Assembly (NCBI RefSeq): GCF_024763615.1
Contig: NC_077222.1
Coordinates: 4,836,001-4,900,000 of the forward strand
Direction of reading: 5' to 3'
Source: Phlebotomus papatasi
Taxonomy: Eukaryota > Arthropoda > Insecta > Diptera > Psychodidae
DNA: 64,000 bases
Both the position numbers and the translations under genes were made by a program. Under the pieces are notes generated by a model that was given only the letters and a program-made list of their open reading frames with translations, was not told the DNA's origin and did no database searches. Of this stretch, positions 47,054 through 59,178 are shown one piece after another (the first letter of the stretch is position 1; every line of letters starts with the position of its first letter).

Positions 47054-47305
47054 CACTGAGAAAAATCCGGAAAAGTTAAAATAACATTCTCGAAATGTTA
47101 ATTTTACCCTGCAGTATTGATCCAAAATCGGTGTAAATATTACCCTTTTTAGGTGTATTGGGGGTTGAAGTTACCCTTTTTCATGTTAATTTTACCCTTA
47201 AAAAGGTGTAAAATTAACATTAAAAAATGTTGATATTCTTTACACCTAAAAAGTGTTAAAGTTATGAGGAAAAAAAGTTTATCGCACCCTCTTTTTTTCT
47301 CAGTG
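47054..47305. mobile_element. MITE, TIR CACTGAGAAAAA, copy 1
   Basis: Left end CACTGAGAAAAATCCGGAAA; right end TTTTTTTCTCAGTG. The interior repeats TTTTACCCTT and GTGTAAA/TTTACACC motifs in both orientations. A second copy starts at 62590. Confidence 0.85.
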
Positions 47306-47599
47306 GTTCATCTTGGAGAAAAAGGGTAACTTTAACTATTTTCTGATTGATCGTTTTGACATTTTATGAAGGTTTTGATACTTTCCTCTGTTTCTGCTGA
47401 TCAAGACCCCTGTAGTTGTCTAATATTCTGGGGTAGGATTTTTATACGATATATAACCTCTTCCACTTTAATCCCTATGTTCACCTCCAAGCAGGCTAGG
47501 TGCATGGTAAGAACCGGAACACTCAAGTGACTGATAGAAAATTGAGTAACCAACCACAGTCTGGTCCTTTTAGAGCATTGTTGTTACGAAACTCGCAAA

Positions 47600-48370
47600 G
47601 AGCCTAGGATAGGACGGATTTTACGGCAGATACCTACGCTATGGTGCTGGAGCGAACTGGCGGAAAGTCGTCAGGACTGGGAGGAGGTTAGTCAGAGAGA
47701 TCCGGTCCCATAAAGGCACGTTGCAGCGACCTAATTAATGTGGAATCACACTTTGGGACCATTAAATAACCCCTTATAAGAGCTCGAATTTGAATTGGTA
47801 TCAGTAGTATCCTACTCCGGCGGATCCGGCTATTCGAGCACTTTGTCATTTTATGAGAGACTCGCTCATTTATTTTATTCATTTATTTAAAATGACACTG
47901 CTTTTGAAACTGTGCGTCTCCTACCCGCAAAATAACCGAAAAGTTGGTTTATGCGTCTACCGCCGTCTTAGCGTTCATTCTCTCAGTAACCGTGTTAAGG
48001 TTTAGTAGTGCTAAGTGGTGAGGTAGGGTGGTATTTGTGTGCTCAATTTAGAATACAAACCATCGTAAAACCACCGTAAGTAAGTAACAATGGAGGCTGG
48101 AACAAGAGCGAGTTTCGCCATGAAAGTGATACTTCAGACAATATAAATATTCACTGTCACTGGTCCAAATACAGACCGAAATGGGCTGCTGTGATATAGT
48201 AGCGGGACTGGGTTCTGTATACACCCTGTGATATGGGGCGGCTACCCGTATCGAGGGATAAGATAGAATAGGAGTGGTGAAGTATAAGGGGTCCCATTCT
48301 AGCCTAGATGCATCGGTAATCCGAAATGTAGAACTGACCCCTGGCAAAATCTTATCTAAGTAAGTAAATC
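47600..48370 (+). pseudogene. Possible LINE 3' end (ORF2 C-terminus plus 3' UTR)
   Basis: This block is clearly richer in G+C than its surroundings. The frame 47616-47738 ends with GANWRKVV, a Gly/Arg-rich stretch, then LVREIRSHKG and a stop. This resembles the Trp/Arg-rich C-terminal tail of some non-LTR ORF2 proteins, with an apparent frameshift near 47677. Two GTAAGTAAGTAA-type runs (about 48072 and 48354) could be microsatellite tails of retroposons, the second marking the 3' end. The family is not resolved, and some other retroposed sequence is possible. Confidence 0.3.
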
Positions 48371-48867
48371 TGGCTGAAAAATCCCGATTTTCATACTCAA
48401 AGAAACATCCCAGACCCAGACTAACTCCGAAAGAAACTCCTCAAACTGAGATGTATCATCTGTGTTTCCAAGCGAGTTCTTTAGACTTGCGTCAATGGAC
48501 TTTCTTGCACTCCGCAGCAGTTTGAAGTCTGAAATATAACTGGTCTCTCTCTCAGCAGAGTCTTCTATTTAGTTCATTCTGTATAACATTCTCACCCGAA
48601 GTATACGGTTAAGTGCTAATCCCTGTGAGAAGATCGAATTGGGAAAACTTTCATAGCTCCACTGCAAAGGACTTTGATTAAAAGCATCCCTTAAGGTCAT
48701 GATTCGTTTTGAAAGGTTTCCAGTGAATCCCTTATTTTTATTAGCGCATGATTTCTATTTTGATCAATAATAAAGTTCAAACATGTGAAATCTCTTCTGA
48801 TACAACAAAAAATGAGATTATTGAGAGGGTGGAGTATTTCCACCTACATTATTCTGTATGTAAAGTA

Positions 48868-49096
48868 AGATAAAGTGACCTCGAGTCGACCGGTTCCTCG
48901 ACTCGACCGGTGGTCAATATTTGAATGTTTTAATAGTGAATTTTTATAAAATTGTCACTGATTCGTATTTATTTATGGAATAATTGAACTATTAATGTTA
49001 GATCATACGCCAAATATTAGTTTAAATATAGAAAAATTGAATAAATAACTCTACCAGTCGAACTGAGGAACCGGTCGACTTGAGGGCACTTTACCT
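48868..49096. mobile_element. Second copy of the 3282-3500 MITE
   Basis: The ends AGATAAAGTGACCTCGAGTC and GAGGGCACTTTACCT are flanked by TA. The left subterminal part carries an extra inverted CGACCGGTTCCTCGACTCGA stretch absent from the first copy. The interior matches that copy. Confidence 0.8.
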
Positions 49097-49099
49097 TAC

Positions 49100-52000
49100 G
49101 TGAAATGGAGTGTTATCAACTCTCAAATGCGCTTGTAGCACCGCTAGCGATAATTGAGTGAATTTCTAAGGATTTAAAATAATTAAAAAAAAAAACCTTT
49201 TTCAAAAAGAATAATATAAAAAAGTGATAATCAAAAATAAAATTTAAAAGAATAATTTTGAAAAATTGATTATATCTAAACAATCAAGAAAAATTGCTTT
49301 TTTCAAAAATAACTATATAGCATAAAATCATCCGACTATGCTCAGTTTCAAATCACGAATTTTAAAAGCTCCCAAATCCTTTTTAATTTATTTTACAATA
49401 CTCAAATTTTTATTATTCTTTCTTGATCTTACGCTCGCCCTCGGTATATTGAGGGTACTTTCACAGGGTTCTAAAATTCAGCCAATCATTTCATATTTCA
49501 TTCAGTCGAATGCCTCAGCAACTACCTAATACACAAAGAACCAAAGTATTTGCAGTAACAAATGGCCTTCAATAAATGCAAAATATTGCCCTAAAAACCA
49601 CTTTCTGGAATGCCGTTACCATAAAAATGAGCAAAATGCCTTCGGAGATGTTTTCCCCAGCGTAACCAAATTTGAAAATGTCTGTAAAATCACCTCGAGT
49701 ATTGCCAAGATAGAGAGAGAATCAATAGCAGAAAGTTTCCACCTTTTTCCCACCATTTTTGCACACACGTGCTTCAGACAATTAAATTGAAAAAAAAAAT
49801 AAAAAATACAAAAAAAACAATCCCTTTGAAGTGAAACAAAGTCTAAAGCTTTAACCATTCAATAACCTTTTTTTCTTCTGAAAGAAAAGTCCTATCGTTC
49901 ACACTTATTTATAGAATATTTTTAAAATTTAGTTTTTTTTAATTCTTTCATTATTATTATTTTCTTTTTATAATTACAAATATTAACAAAATTATTTAAT
50001 TCCTATTACTTTCATCATTCACATCTGAATGTCTCTATAACTGAAAAATGTTTGTAAAAAGAAAATTAAAACATTATACACTGTTTTTTTCTTCATGTTA
50101 AAACTACCGTGCATTCTAAATATGCACAACTCTATTAACATTATGGTGGAGATTAAAATGTAAGTTGGACTTATTGAGATGCAGAAAAAAAAACACCGGA
50201 GAGATAGAATAAAGGCATTGAATTAATTTGCTAAATAATTTTTTTTTCAACCAACTGAAAGCACAGAAAACAATCTGGGCGCAAGTGAAATAAAACTTAT
50301 TAAAAGCCAGACAACAATTGTTGTGTTCCGTTGTCCTTGTACTACAATTTATTCAAGAAATAACAAAATTAAATTAATAGAAAAAAAAATTCCCGCGCGT
50401 TCATTTTTCCAATTTAACTCTTTGGTCTCTTGGTCGGGGCTAAGAATTACCTATTAAAATGAATTTAATTATAAATTTCCTTTTGAGAGGAACGAAATAA
50501 GAAAAAAAAGCCAGCAATCTCTTGCGCAATCTATTCCCACATTGAGGTGTATTTAGCACATTGTGAAAATTAACTACATCAAAACTATCGCGTCTTTACT
50601 AAACCAGAAGGTTTTTAGCAACAACAAAATTAACTTTTGAAGAGTTATTGAGAGAAAATTATCATCAATTTTTGGAAAAATTGTGTCTCATCAATTAAAA
50701 TTTTATCACACTTCTAATTATTTATCTTCTTTTATTTCTTCCCATCTCCACTAAAAAGCTCTGGAATTCTTTGTGAGGTGGTGGCATAGTTTATGGCTAT
50801 TATTTTTTATTTCAAATGTATATTGATGAATTAGAAAATTAGAAAAAATTAAGAATATTTCACGTGTTATCATCAAATAATAAAGGAAATAATTCACTTG
50901 ATGCGAATGACGAGAAAACGTCGGTTGGATCAACAATTGTCATAACTTCCTTATCGTGCTTCTCAGTATTTTTTTTAACAATATGGAAATATAGTAGGTG
51001 AGGTTGCTAACAATCCCACCTTATAAACAGACTATTCAAGGATTGCATCTTTAGGTGACAGATAAGTTACGACAATTGCTGACACAAGCGAAAAAAGTCT
51101 CTGTAGCCGATCGGCCGCAAAGTTTCACAGTAACAGAAAATTCCCTGGAATTTATCTTCTATTTTTCCGCGAGAGTTTCCATGGAAATAAACGCTAATAT
51201 TCCGCTTGGAATTCTGCGGAGTTATCAGCTTTTTTTCGCGTGGATTTCCTGGAAAAAAAAGTCCGAGGAATTTTCTTGCAACATATCTGAGAGCATTCCC
51301 TGGAAATTTAAACAAAATTTCCATTGAATATTCCGAGTATATTTTCTGATATCTTTCCGATCAAGACTCCATGGAAGTAAGCGCGAAAATTCTGCAATTA
51401 TTTTTCGCCCTAACGCTATAATTCTTGCGAGCTAGACATACTCAAATGAACGATATGGTAGCAATATTTTCAATTCAAAAGTAGAACACACACACTACAA
51501 GTTCTAAGCTGCCAATTAGCACTGATCGTCCATATTTGTGGATGTTTCTTTGTGTGAAAATTCTCTATGATAGTTCCACGAAATTTTTAATCAATTTTTG
51601 GAATTATTTTGAAGAGAAATATATTCAAAAAATCCACTGGAAAAGTCGTGGAATTCCGTAATATTAAACCACGGAAGCCTCTAAGGCCGTTGCATGGAAA
51701 TTTCCACGGAGAATTTCGTGGAAATAAAGAGGATTTTTCCAAATTTTTAAAGAGCTGACTGCCGATTATACGTTAATAATCCATAAGAAAAGCCGTGGGT
51801 GGAAATATTCGTCAGAGAAAAGTCCATGGAAACTCGCGGACATTTCTTATTAGACAGTCCTATACAAACGCAAACGTCCATGGAACGCTAGGAAGAAATT
51901 TAGCGTGAAATTCCATCTCGGAAGCTTACGCGGATTTTGAGCGGTAAAATTCAGGGAATTTCACTTGGATTTTTAGCGGTTAAATCAGCGGGCATGGCAG

Positions 52001-52380
52001 AAAAGGCTGCTGTGCTTTGAAAAAATACATGAAAATGCATTTCCCTGTTAAAATAGCCTACTCTTGCTCTAAACGAATCTAACTCTTGCTCTAATGCCAG
52101 TTCCTCGCTAAGATGGATTTGATAGTGACTGAGGATTAGCCAGAAACCTTTACAGACCTAAAATTAGACTTAGCGCTTAATATCTGACGTATTGAATATT
52201 GGCGGGCTGTCAAATGGCATTTTCCGAAAATAGAAACAAAGTGCGTTCTCAAACGTTTATACATAAAATTATTTCTCTCTCGAGTATAGTGGAGAAATTT
52301 TATTTTGCACTTTTTTGATATATCAGTAATATATATCTGTAATGACTGATTTTATGTTTCACTGTGTCACTGCAAGGGCG
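49100..52380. other. No gene seen; CCATGGA palindrome cluster 51.1-51.9 kb
   Basis: Up to 51 kb the sequence is very AT-rich and anonymous. From 51.1 to 51.9 kb TTTCCATGGAAAT-like palindromic phrases and GGAATTTCC variants recur, suggesting an old degraded repeat. Confidence 0.5.
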
Positions 52381-52538
52381 CGTAATCATCGATAAGCCAC
52401 TAACAAAACCCTAGACCATCGTTTCAACGAGGACTTAGCTAAGTCTCCAAATTTTTGAGCTTAGCCACAACCTGACCTTTTCAGACTATATGACTTAAGC
52501 GCTAAGTCTCAGCCATAAGCCTCTAGTCTGAAGCCCGT

Positions 52539-52795
52539 ATAAGCCGTCTCTCGGCTAATCCTCAGGTCTGTCAAGGTCCTTTTAGAGCCTAAATAGATTC
52601 AGGCTGATCCTCGAGAATATTTAGCCTATAAAATTTGGCAGAAAGGATTTATTCCAAACTTTCATACGCTAAGGGATTACAATCATTGATTAGACGTCCT
52701 TTGCATACATTTCCTCTACCTGATCCTTTACTGCTAAGTTTTACAGGCTAAAATTTCCCGAGTATCAGCCTGAGTCTATTTGGGCCCTTACGCTC
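52539..52795. mobile_element. MITE copies: AGCCGAGAGACGG end abutting TAAATAGACTCAGGCT element
   Basis: 52539-52575 is one end of the 3.6-kb family (AAGCCGTCTCTCGGCTAATC). It directly abuts a complete copy of the 4.8-kb family with arms GCCTAAATAGATTCAGGCTG (from about 52589) and AGCCTGAGTCTATTTGGGCC (ending about 52788). Confidence 0.6.
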
Positions 52796-52799
52796 AATC

Positions 52800-55360
52800 C
52801 CATCTAGGCTCTGGATCTTAGGAGATTAGGATGCTAATGAAGGAGTCACCATATTCAACCCACAAGAATCACTTTTTAAAGCTAACGTTTACGCACTTGA
52901 CAATTGAAGTGTCAAAGGAATTTCGAACATTCGAAATGAGAGAACAGCCAGCGCTGAAGCGGCGAAAATGTGAACTTTTACTTCAGGCTTTTGGTCGATT
53001 TTCGAATAGGTTTGGTTTGGCTTTGTCTCTCCGAAAGGTTATTACTGAACAGAGCCAATAAGGCAGGAAAATCTGATGACAGATTAAAGTGGCCATAAGT
53101 GGTGACTTTAACATGATCAGATTATTTTTTATTTAACTTTTATTGTTAATTTAACAAATTGTTTTTCACAGTATGAGAATTTAGAAAAGTGTCCTAAAAA
53201 TGCACAAGAATGTGTCGAAAGAATCTATTTCGGCAAATCAGGAGTGAAATAATAACTTTTCGACACTATTGAATCGGTAGTATCGATAAATGTATATCTG
53301 TTAGATTGAGTGAATGTTGACTTTTTACAGATTGTTGGGCCATTCATTACGACATTCCTAAAAGAATGAGACTGTTGATAAACATCTATATTTGTTACAG
53401 GAAGTGCAGTTATCGCTTAAAGTTTTCAGAATCAACAGTCGATAGTATCGAAAATAAGTTATCATATCACCCCAGGTAAATCTTTAGTTAATATGGCCAT
53501 AAACTACGCCTCCGCCCTAAATTCAAAAAATAAAAATTGAGCAAATCAATTCAATGTAATGTTTTACGGTCATTTTTCTTTCCAACTCGTTGTTATTTTC
53601 TTATTCCAATGTTGTCAAAATTACTATCAACGTCTTTTCTTGCTCTTTTAATATTTTTACTCACTTTGATTTACAGCATCGTATGAAAAACATGAAGAAT
53701 TCACAAGTTTAGAAAAATGAAAATGGCATTTAAAATCTAATTTAATAAAAACAACAAAAAAAAATTATACAAATATTGAAGAATAAAATTTTTCCTAGAA
53801 TATTTACGTTTCCACAATGTTTTTCTTTCGTTTTTGCTGTTGACAGACTTTAAAAACAATTTAAAATAAGAGGAAAAACCATTCGAAAAAGTCAGAGTAG
53901 TACGAGTTTTTCCGCTAAAATGGAGATCTATTGCAAATTGAAGTATATTTCCCCTTTAATTTTCATCATCTTAACAGTGTGTCTGAGTGAGAGGGTTGAG
54001 CTCAAGGGAAAAAAACAGCGAGAGAGCATTTTTGTATTAAAGGGAAGAACGTGGAAGGGTATAAAAGAGTGGGTGGAAAATGAATAAGTACAGTATAAAA
54101 AATTTCGTTTCACAGCCGCTCTCTGTCTCTAAGGAATTTTCTCTACCTTCCAAGTCAAAATTGAGAGAATTTTCTCTCATCTCTAGAATTTCCCCCCATT
54201 GAATCCTATCGTATTTTCTAAAAACCTTTGCCTCAAACTTCTCTCTTTGTATTTTCACTCTCTCTCTCTCTCTTCGGAAAATTGTATGTGGATGTGGAAA
54301 TTCTCAGACAAAAAAAACCCTCTTGTACACATACAGTGAAAAAGGGGGTGGAAAATTTAGGGGATGGCAGTAGAAATGTCGGGGGTTTCTTTGAGTTAAG
54401 CACACACTGAATTTCATGTCAAAGTCTTGTGAGAGAAAATAGAAGAAAAAGGGCCAAAGGGATGTAATTGAAGTTAAACAAAAGGTCCCAAAAACTAAAA
54501 ACAGATATACAGGTTTTTGATTAACTTTGCTCAGAGTGTAGAAGTAACCCCAATTCACCAGCCTAGGGGTATTTTTAAGACATACGGAATAAATTCAAGA
54601 AATTCCTCTAAAAGCAAATAAAAGGCGGCTTTAAGCAGTTACTTTGCAAACTTCTGAGACAGACAGTGGTAAAAAATTTTTTAGGGTAGGAGACAACAAT
54701 AATCCCTCATATAGAAATAAAAATTGACAATTGTCATAAAATAAAATTTATTCCCGCCGTCTCAGAGCTCTTCTATACTCAAACCATCTCAAGAAACACT
54801 TTGTCTCTCGCTTTTTGCACTTCTCCTTTGCTTGATTGTCAATAATTTTAATAAAATTAAATTGAATAATCATCTTCTATTGCCATCAAACGAACAAATG
54901 CAAGCCACACATGGCAACATCTTTTGCCAATAAGACTCCGTTCAAAGGTTTCTTGAGAACTCACATTTTATCCATTTAATTCACTGTCAACTAGTTCCTT
55001 ACTCTCTGAATTATCTTTATGGTCTCTTCTCTGTATACTTTTGCAACAGAATTTTATTTATAAAAAAAATCTTAACGAAATACTCGATCTTCTTCAAAAT
55101 TTTTCACTGAGATCCATTTTAACTTTGAAAATTTGCCAAGTTGATGCAAAATTATTACTGGTTTTAATATAGAAACTTTTAAGTGAAAAATAGAGCTTTT
55201 ACATTGGATGTTATTTTGCTTGTACTAAAAATTTTAGTACAAATTTTTGCTGTTTCCTTTATCTTTGTTTTTAACAGGAATACCTTGTTTTGCAGTGTTA
55301 AACAACTTCTTAGAGGTATTTTAGTACAAACATTTGCTAAACGAAGACATGTACTAAATA
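52800..55360. other. No gene seen
   Basis: Anonymous, with CT-rich tracts at 54.1-54.3 kb. TTTAGTACA / TGTACTAAA palindromic motifs begin at 55.2 kb. Confidence 0.5.
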
Positions 55361-55532
55361 TTGTAGGGGAAACCAGGGCACCACCAAAATCGGGGTAACA
55401 CCAAACAGTGCAATTTTTTAATCGGATATTCGACTTTACAGGAAAAGACTAATAGAAAGAACAATGGGCAGAAAAGTATGAGAGGTGGTCCAACCCTTCG
55501 CCAGAGATGGGTCTAGGCCCATTTTGTAGGTA

Positions 55533-55872
55533 CAGTAGACTCTCGCTAATTCGGCTCTTTTAAGATCGGGCTATTTTTTAATTCAGGCGGCAGTTAAATT
55601 CGAAAAAAGTTTGTTGACATTTTTCAAGTTTGATTATGATTATCAAATGAAGCAAATATGCTCAAATTTGTCACGATTTATCTCAGTTTTGATGTGATTT
55701 TGCATTATTAAGTGGTTCTCATGCAATTTATAATAGCAATGAGCATGTAAACTCAATATGAGTATGCAAATGAATAAAAAATCGTTACATTTCAAACAAC
55801 TTGACGCCCGAATTTCTCTCTAATTCGGTTGACATTTCGGTCCCAAATGCCCGAATTTGAGAGAGTCTACTG
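55533..55872. mobile_element. CAGTAGACTCTCGCTAATTCGG MITE
   Basis: TA-flanked ends CAGTAGACTCTCGCTAATTC and GAATTTGAGAGAGTCTACTG. It is 340 bp and non-coding, with subterminal TTCGGCTC/TAATTCGG motifs. It lies inside the 3.1-kb composite 55366-58495. Confidence 0.85.
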
Positions 55873-56309
55873 TATTGGTGTATGACTTCATAATTACCAA
55901 AACCCCAGTCAAAAAGGACTGTCAGTCCTTAGGAAATTAATGATATCATACTGAAGATTCACAACTTTGATATTTTATTTCTCGAAAACGGCTTAACCGA
56001 TCTTAATAAAATTCAACTCAAAGTCGATGAGTAACCTAGGTTTTAAATAAATATTTTTAGATTTTCCTTCTGATTGCTTCTTCTAGAAGCTCCCATACAA
56101 ACAAGTCATGTTTTAAAGATATCGCGCATTTCAGGACAACAAAACGAAAACTTTTTTCGTGTGATGGAAAATTATCGGTATTTTCGGAGTCCTTGATGTG
56201 CCCTGAATATAGCTCCCGAAGAAACTTATAGTCTACTATGTCAAGTTTCTGAGATATCTTAGAGTAAGAGTTCTTAAGAAATGTGTAGAATTATTTTCAG
56301 AAAACTTTG

Positions 56310-56600
56310 CTTTTACTGCTCGAACTCCACGGAGAGAGCAGTACATAATCCCTCGATTTTTTCACCCCCCCCCCCCAAATTTCCATCTTCCACCCCCCGG
56401 AGACCAATTTTATCAACAAATCTTCACGTTTCAAACGATTTCTGAGAAATGTCGTCACATTATTTGTCCATCTGTCTGTCTGTCCGTCCGACTGTCGCCA
56501 GCTCTAGAGGCCAAACGGTAAGAGATAGCCACTTGGGACCTTCGGATAACCCCCCATAAGTCGACCCAAGGATCTTTAACATGTCCCTAATTTTCCCCCC
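56310..56600. repeat. Dispersed repeat with poly-C run and CTGTCTGTCTGTCCGTCCG
   Basis: TTTACTGCTCGAACTCCACG, a C run at about 56366-56378, TCTGTCTGTCTGTCCGTCCG, and GAGGCCAAACGGTAAGAGAT. It shares two blocks, inverted, with 24000-24120. Confidence 0.7.
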
Positions 56601-57403
56601 ACCCCTCCCCTACCCCTCCAAAACCATGTTTTTTTGAGATTGCTCGAAAACGCGTCGTGCGATTTTTTTCATTTTTGGATATGTTTTAGAGATTACCTAG
56701 ACGAACACTTCGTCCTTATACGAAAATACTATTGAATCATTCTTAATACCGGTTTTTCAAGGTCAAAAGTTAAAAAGACCCTATAGAGCGAATTTATCAA
56801 ATAAATGGGGTCATGTTTGGGCTCATTGGAAAGGTCTTGGAATTTCCGACAAAACTGAATTGGTTTTAATCGGTTTTGAACCGGTAATGAACCAATTCAA
56901 AATAGATAACTAATTTTTATCTGAAAATCAATTCTATTATTTTTAAAACTATTTTGGGGGATCTTTTGAGTGATTTATGAATCAGTTCAAATCGGTTGGG
57001 AACCGGTAAACGGTAAATGATGCGAAAGTACTTTAGCGGTATAGCATCTAAGTCACGACTTCGAGCATTCCGCAAAGCCTGGAACGCTTTGACATCCTTT
57101 TTTCCCGATAACGATATACTTACTGTAAGTTGTTGATGTCAAAGAACGATTTCTAAAAGAGAACTCAACGAACATTTTCCTAGAAGAAACCGTATCCCTA
57201 TCTCTCAATTTTCTTTGTAATTATCCAGATTTTTCTCAAATATCTTGAAATGCCCTTTAATTCCATTAAAAGTATTATGCCATTATTCCTTATAGAAATA
57301 TTCTCCTTAAAACAGGATCTAGAGGTCTTGTAGATCATAGAGTTGAAAAGTATCGTTACCAACGGAATTTAACAAAAGTTTCAGAGTATAATGGCTTTAT
57401 TAT

Positions 57404-57590
57404 CAAGGGGTAACTCATTCCCATTTTTTCTGACAAGGGTTTCTGGTTTCTCGGGTTTCGCGATGCAGAAATTGGGTTTCTCGCGTTTCGCGATGCAATT
57501 CTTGGGTTTCTCGGGTTTCACGATGCAAAAAGTGGGTTTCTCGGGTTTCGCGAAGCGTTTCTCGGACAATTGACGAGGGTTTCTCAATAT
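57404..57590. repeat. 30-bp minisatellite GGGTTTCTCGGGTTTCGCGATG, locus 2
   Basis: A better-conserved copy of the 38.4-kb block. On the plus strand it reads as four decapeptides of the type GFSGFAMQKL; on the minus strand as RETRETQFLH-type repeats. Flanks GGGGTAACTCATTCCC and CGGACAATTGACGAGGG are shared with the other locus. Confidence 0.9.
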
Positions 57591-58790
57591 GAGTTACCTT
57601 TTGTTTATTATAAAACATTTTTACTCTGAACTTATTATTCAAAGTTTTGGATAATGGTATCTTTTAATGCCTTGCAATCTTCAGAAGCATTGAACCCTTT
57701 CCCAAGAGAAATATTTGTGCATAGGACATATTTCCCTACATACAATAATTTATAAGAATTTGAAGAATATTTAAGGATTTATTAGGTAAATCTGGAAAAT
57801 TGCAGTGAAAATGAAAAGATAAAGATAAGGCTTATTCCAGAAAGCTCTTCCTTGAGCCTTCCTTTACAAATTGTTCTCTGAAACGACCGACATAAGATAA
57901 ACCGTTATTGTATAAAAGAAGTTATGTGAAAAAAAATCGTCACATTTCTTAAGAATTTGTTTTCTGCTCTAGAGCTCTTCCTACATATATTTGAAGTTGG
58001 TCTAGGAACAAAATTTGTTACGTTTGTCAATACCAGGGGTCCATCAAGCCCAATAAAAAATGAAGCTATTTTTCATCTTTCCTTGTAAAAATTTTGCAGC
58101 TATTGCACCGCGACTTAAACAAATTTGCTCGTAGTTCTTGTATAATTTTGGCGAACATTTTGAAATATGTATTTTTAGATAGCTTTTAATGCACGATTTC
58201 GAAATATATCAGACTGATAAGTCAATTCTCTTTAGGAAAAAACTTGCCAATAGTCTTCAGTACCTCTTGGCAAAAAAGTATGGAAAAATGAAATCTTGAG
58301 AGGCCCCTGGTCAATACCTATTCGATGGTATGGGTTTCATTCATGGCGAAAGGTTGGACCATTTTGCTCATTGTTCTTTACAGGCATTATAGGGATGCTT
58401 GTCCACCGAAGAAACGGTCGAGATAGTCTAAATAGTTTAGATATAAAAAGCAGTGTATGGTTCTACCCCGTGTTTGGTGGTGTCCCAGTTTCCCTTACAT
58501 GTATCTCTCTGTACTAAAAAATTATTATGCAAGAGGCATCTTGTTCTTTGACATTATTATAAGTGATCTTGAAGAAAATCGACAAAGCTGAAATTTTTTT
58601 TAACATGTCTGATTTTTAGTACTGAAACAAAGTACTTTTTGAATTCCTTTTCTATCTTCTGAAATATCTGAAACACTAATTAGAAAGTATATTTCCCATT
58701 TTTCAGTATCTCCTCCTTTTAGTTTTTCTCGATCTCTTCCAAAAATCACAAATTCCGTCACAAGACATTTTAGTACACTTCTGTACTAAA

Positions 58791-58800
58791 TTTATTTATT
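58791..58800 (-). terminator. Candidate poly(A) signal of ppa
   Basis: The minus strand reads AATAAATAAA here, two overlapping AATAAA hexamers about 380 nt past the ppa stop codon. The 58801-59178 interval would then be the 3' UTR; it is AT-rich with no other gene visible. AATAAA is common by chance in DNA this AT-rich, so this is a candidate only. Confidence 0.35.
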
Positions 58801-59178
58801 AATTTTCCCAATGTAATAGCTCCATATTTCATCTTGAAAAATTGATTAGTAGAAATTTGATAAAAAATTGAATTACCTTCAATATTTTTGCATCAACCAT
58901 AATTTCAGATCTAATACAAGATCCTTTTTCCTTGTCTATTACAAAATAATAATAAAAAAATCGTCCTCTCTCGATCTCTCTAACAAATGAATGTGTAACA
59001 TTAAAGAAACAAAAAAAAACACAATTTCTGCCTCTCGAGATGGCTTCACGTTGATTAAATTCCCCAACACAATTCATTGTCAATTGAATTCGTTACGTGG
59101 CTTCCTTCTGTCCTACATTATTTTGTTCCTAAAAAATCATTATCACTACAATCACAGACTTGACACACATCAATCGAA

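Larger units (their letters stand above)
55366..58495. mobile_element. 3.1-kb TIR-bounded composite, GGGGAAACCAGGGCACCACC
   Basis: The left end GGGGAAACCAGGGCACCACC then AAAATCGGGGTAACACCAAA is mirrored at the right (CCCCGTGTTTGGTGGTGTCC then CAGTTTCCC), with TA flanks if one terminal base is allowed to differ. Inside are a CAGTAGACTCTC MITE, the 56.3-kb dispersed repeat with a C run, and the second 30-bp minisatellite. No transposase was recognised. Two solo ends are the alternative. Confidence 0.55.

Noticed and set aside
38245..57642. RETRETQ-type repeat peptides at 38.4 and 57.5 kb
   Set aside because: Translations of a 30-bp minisatellite that is open on both strands; no evidence for a gene.
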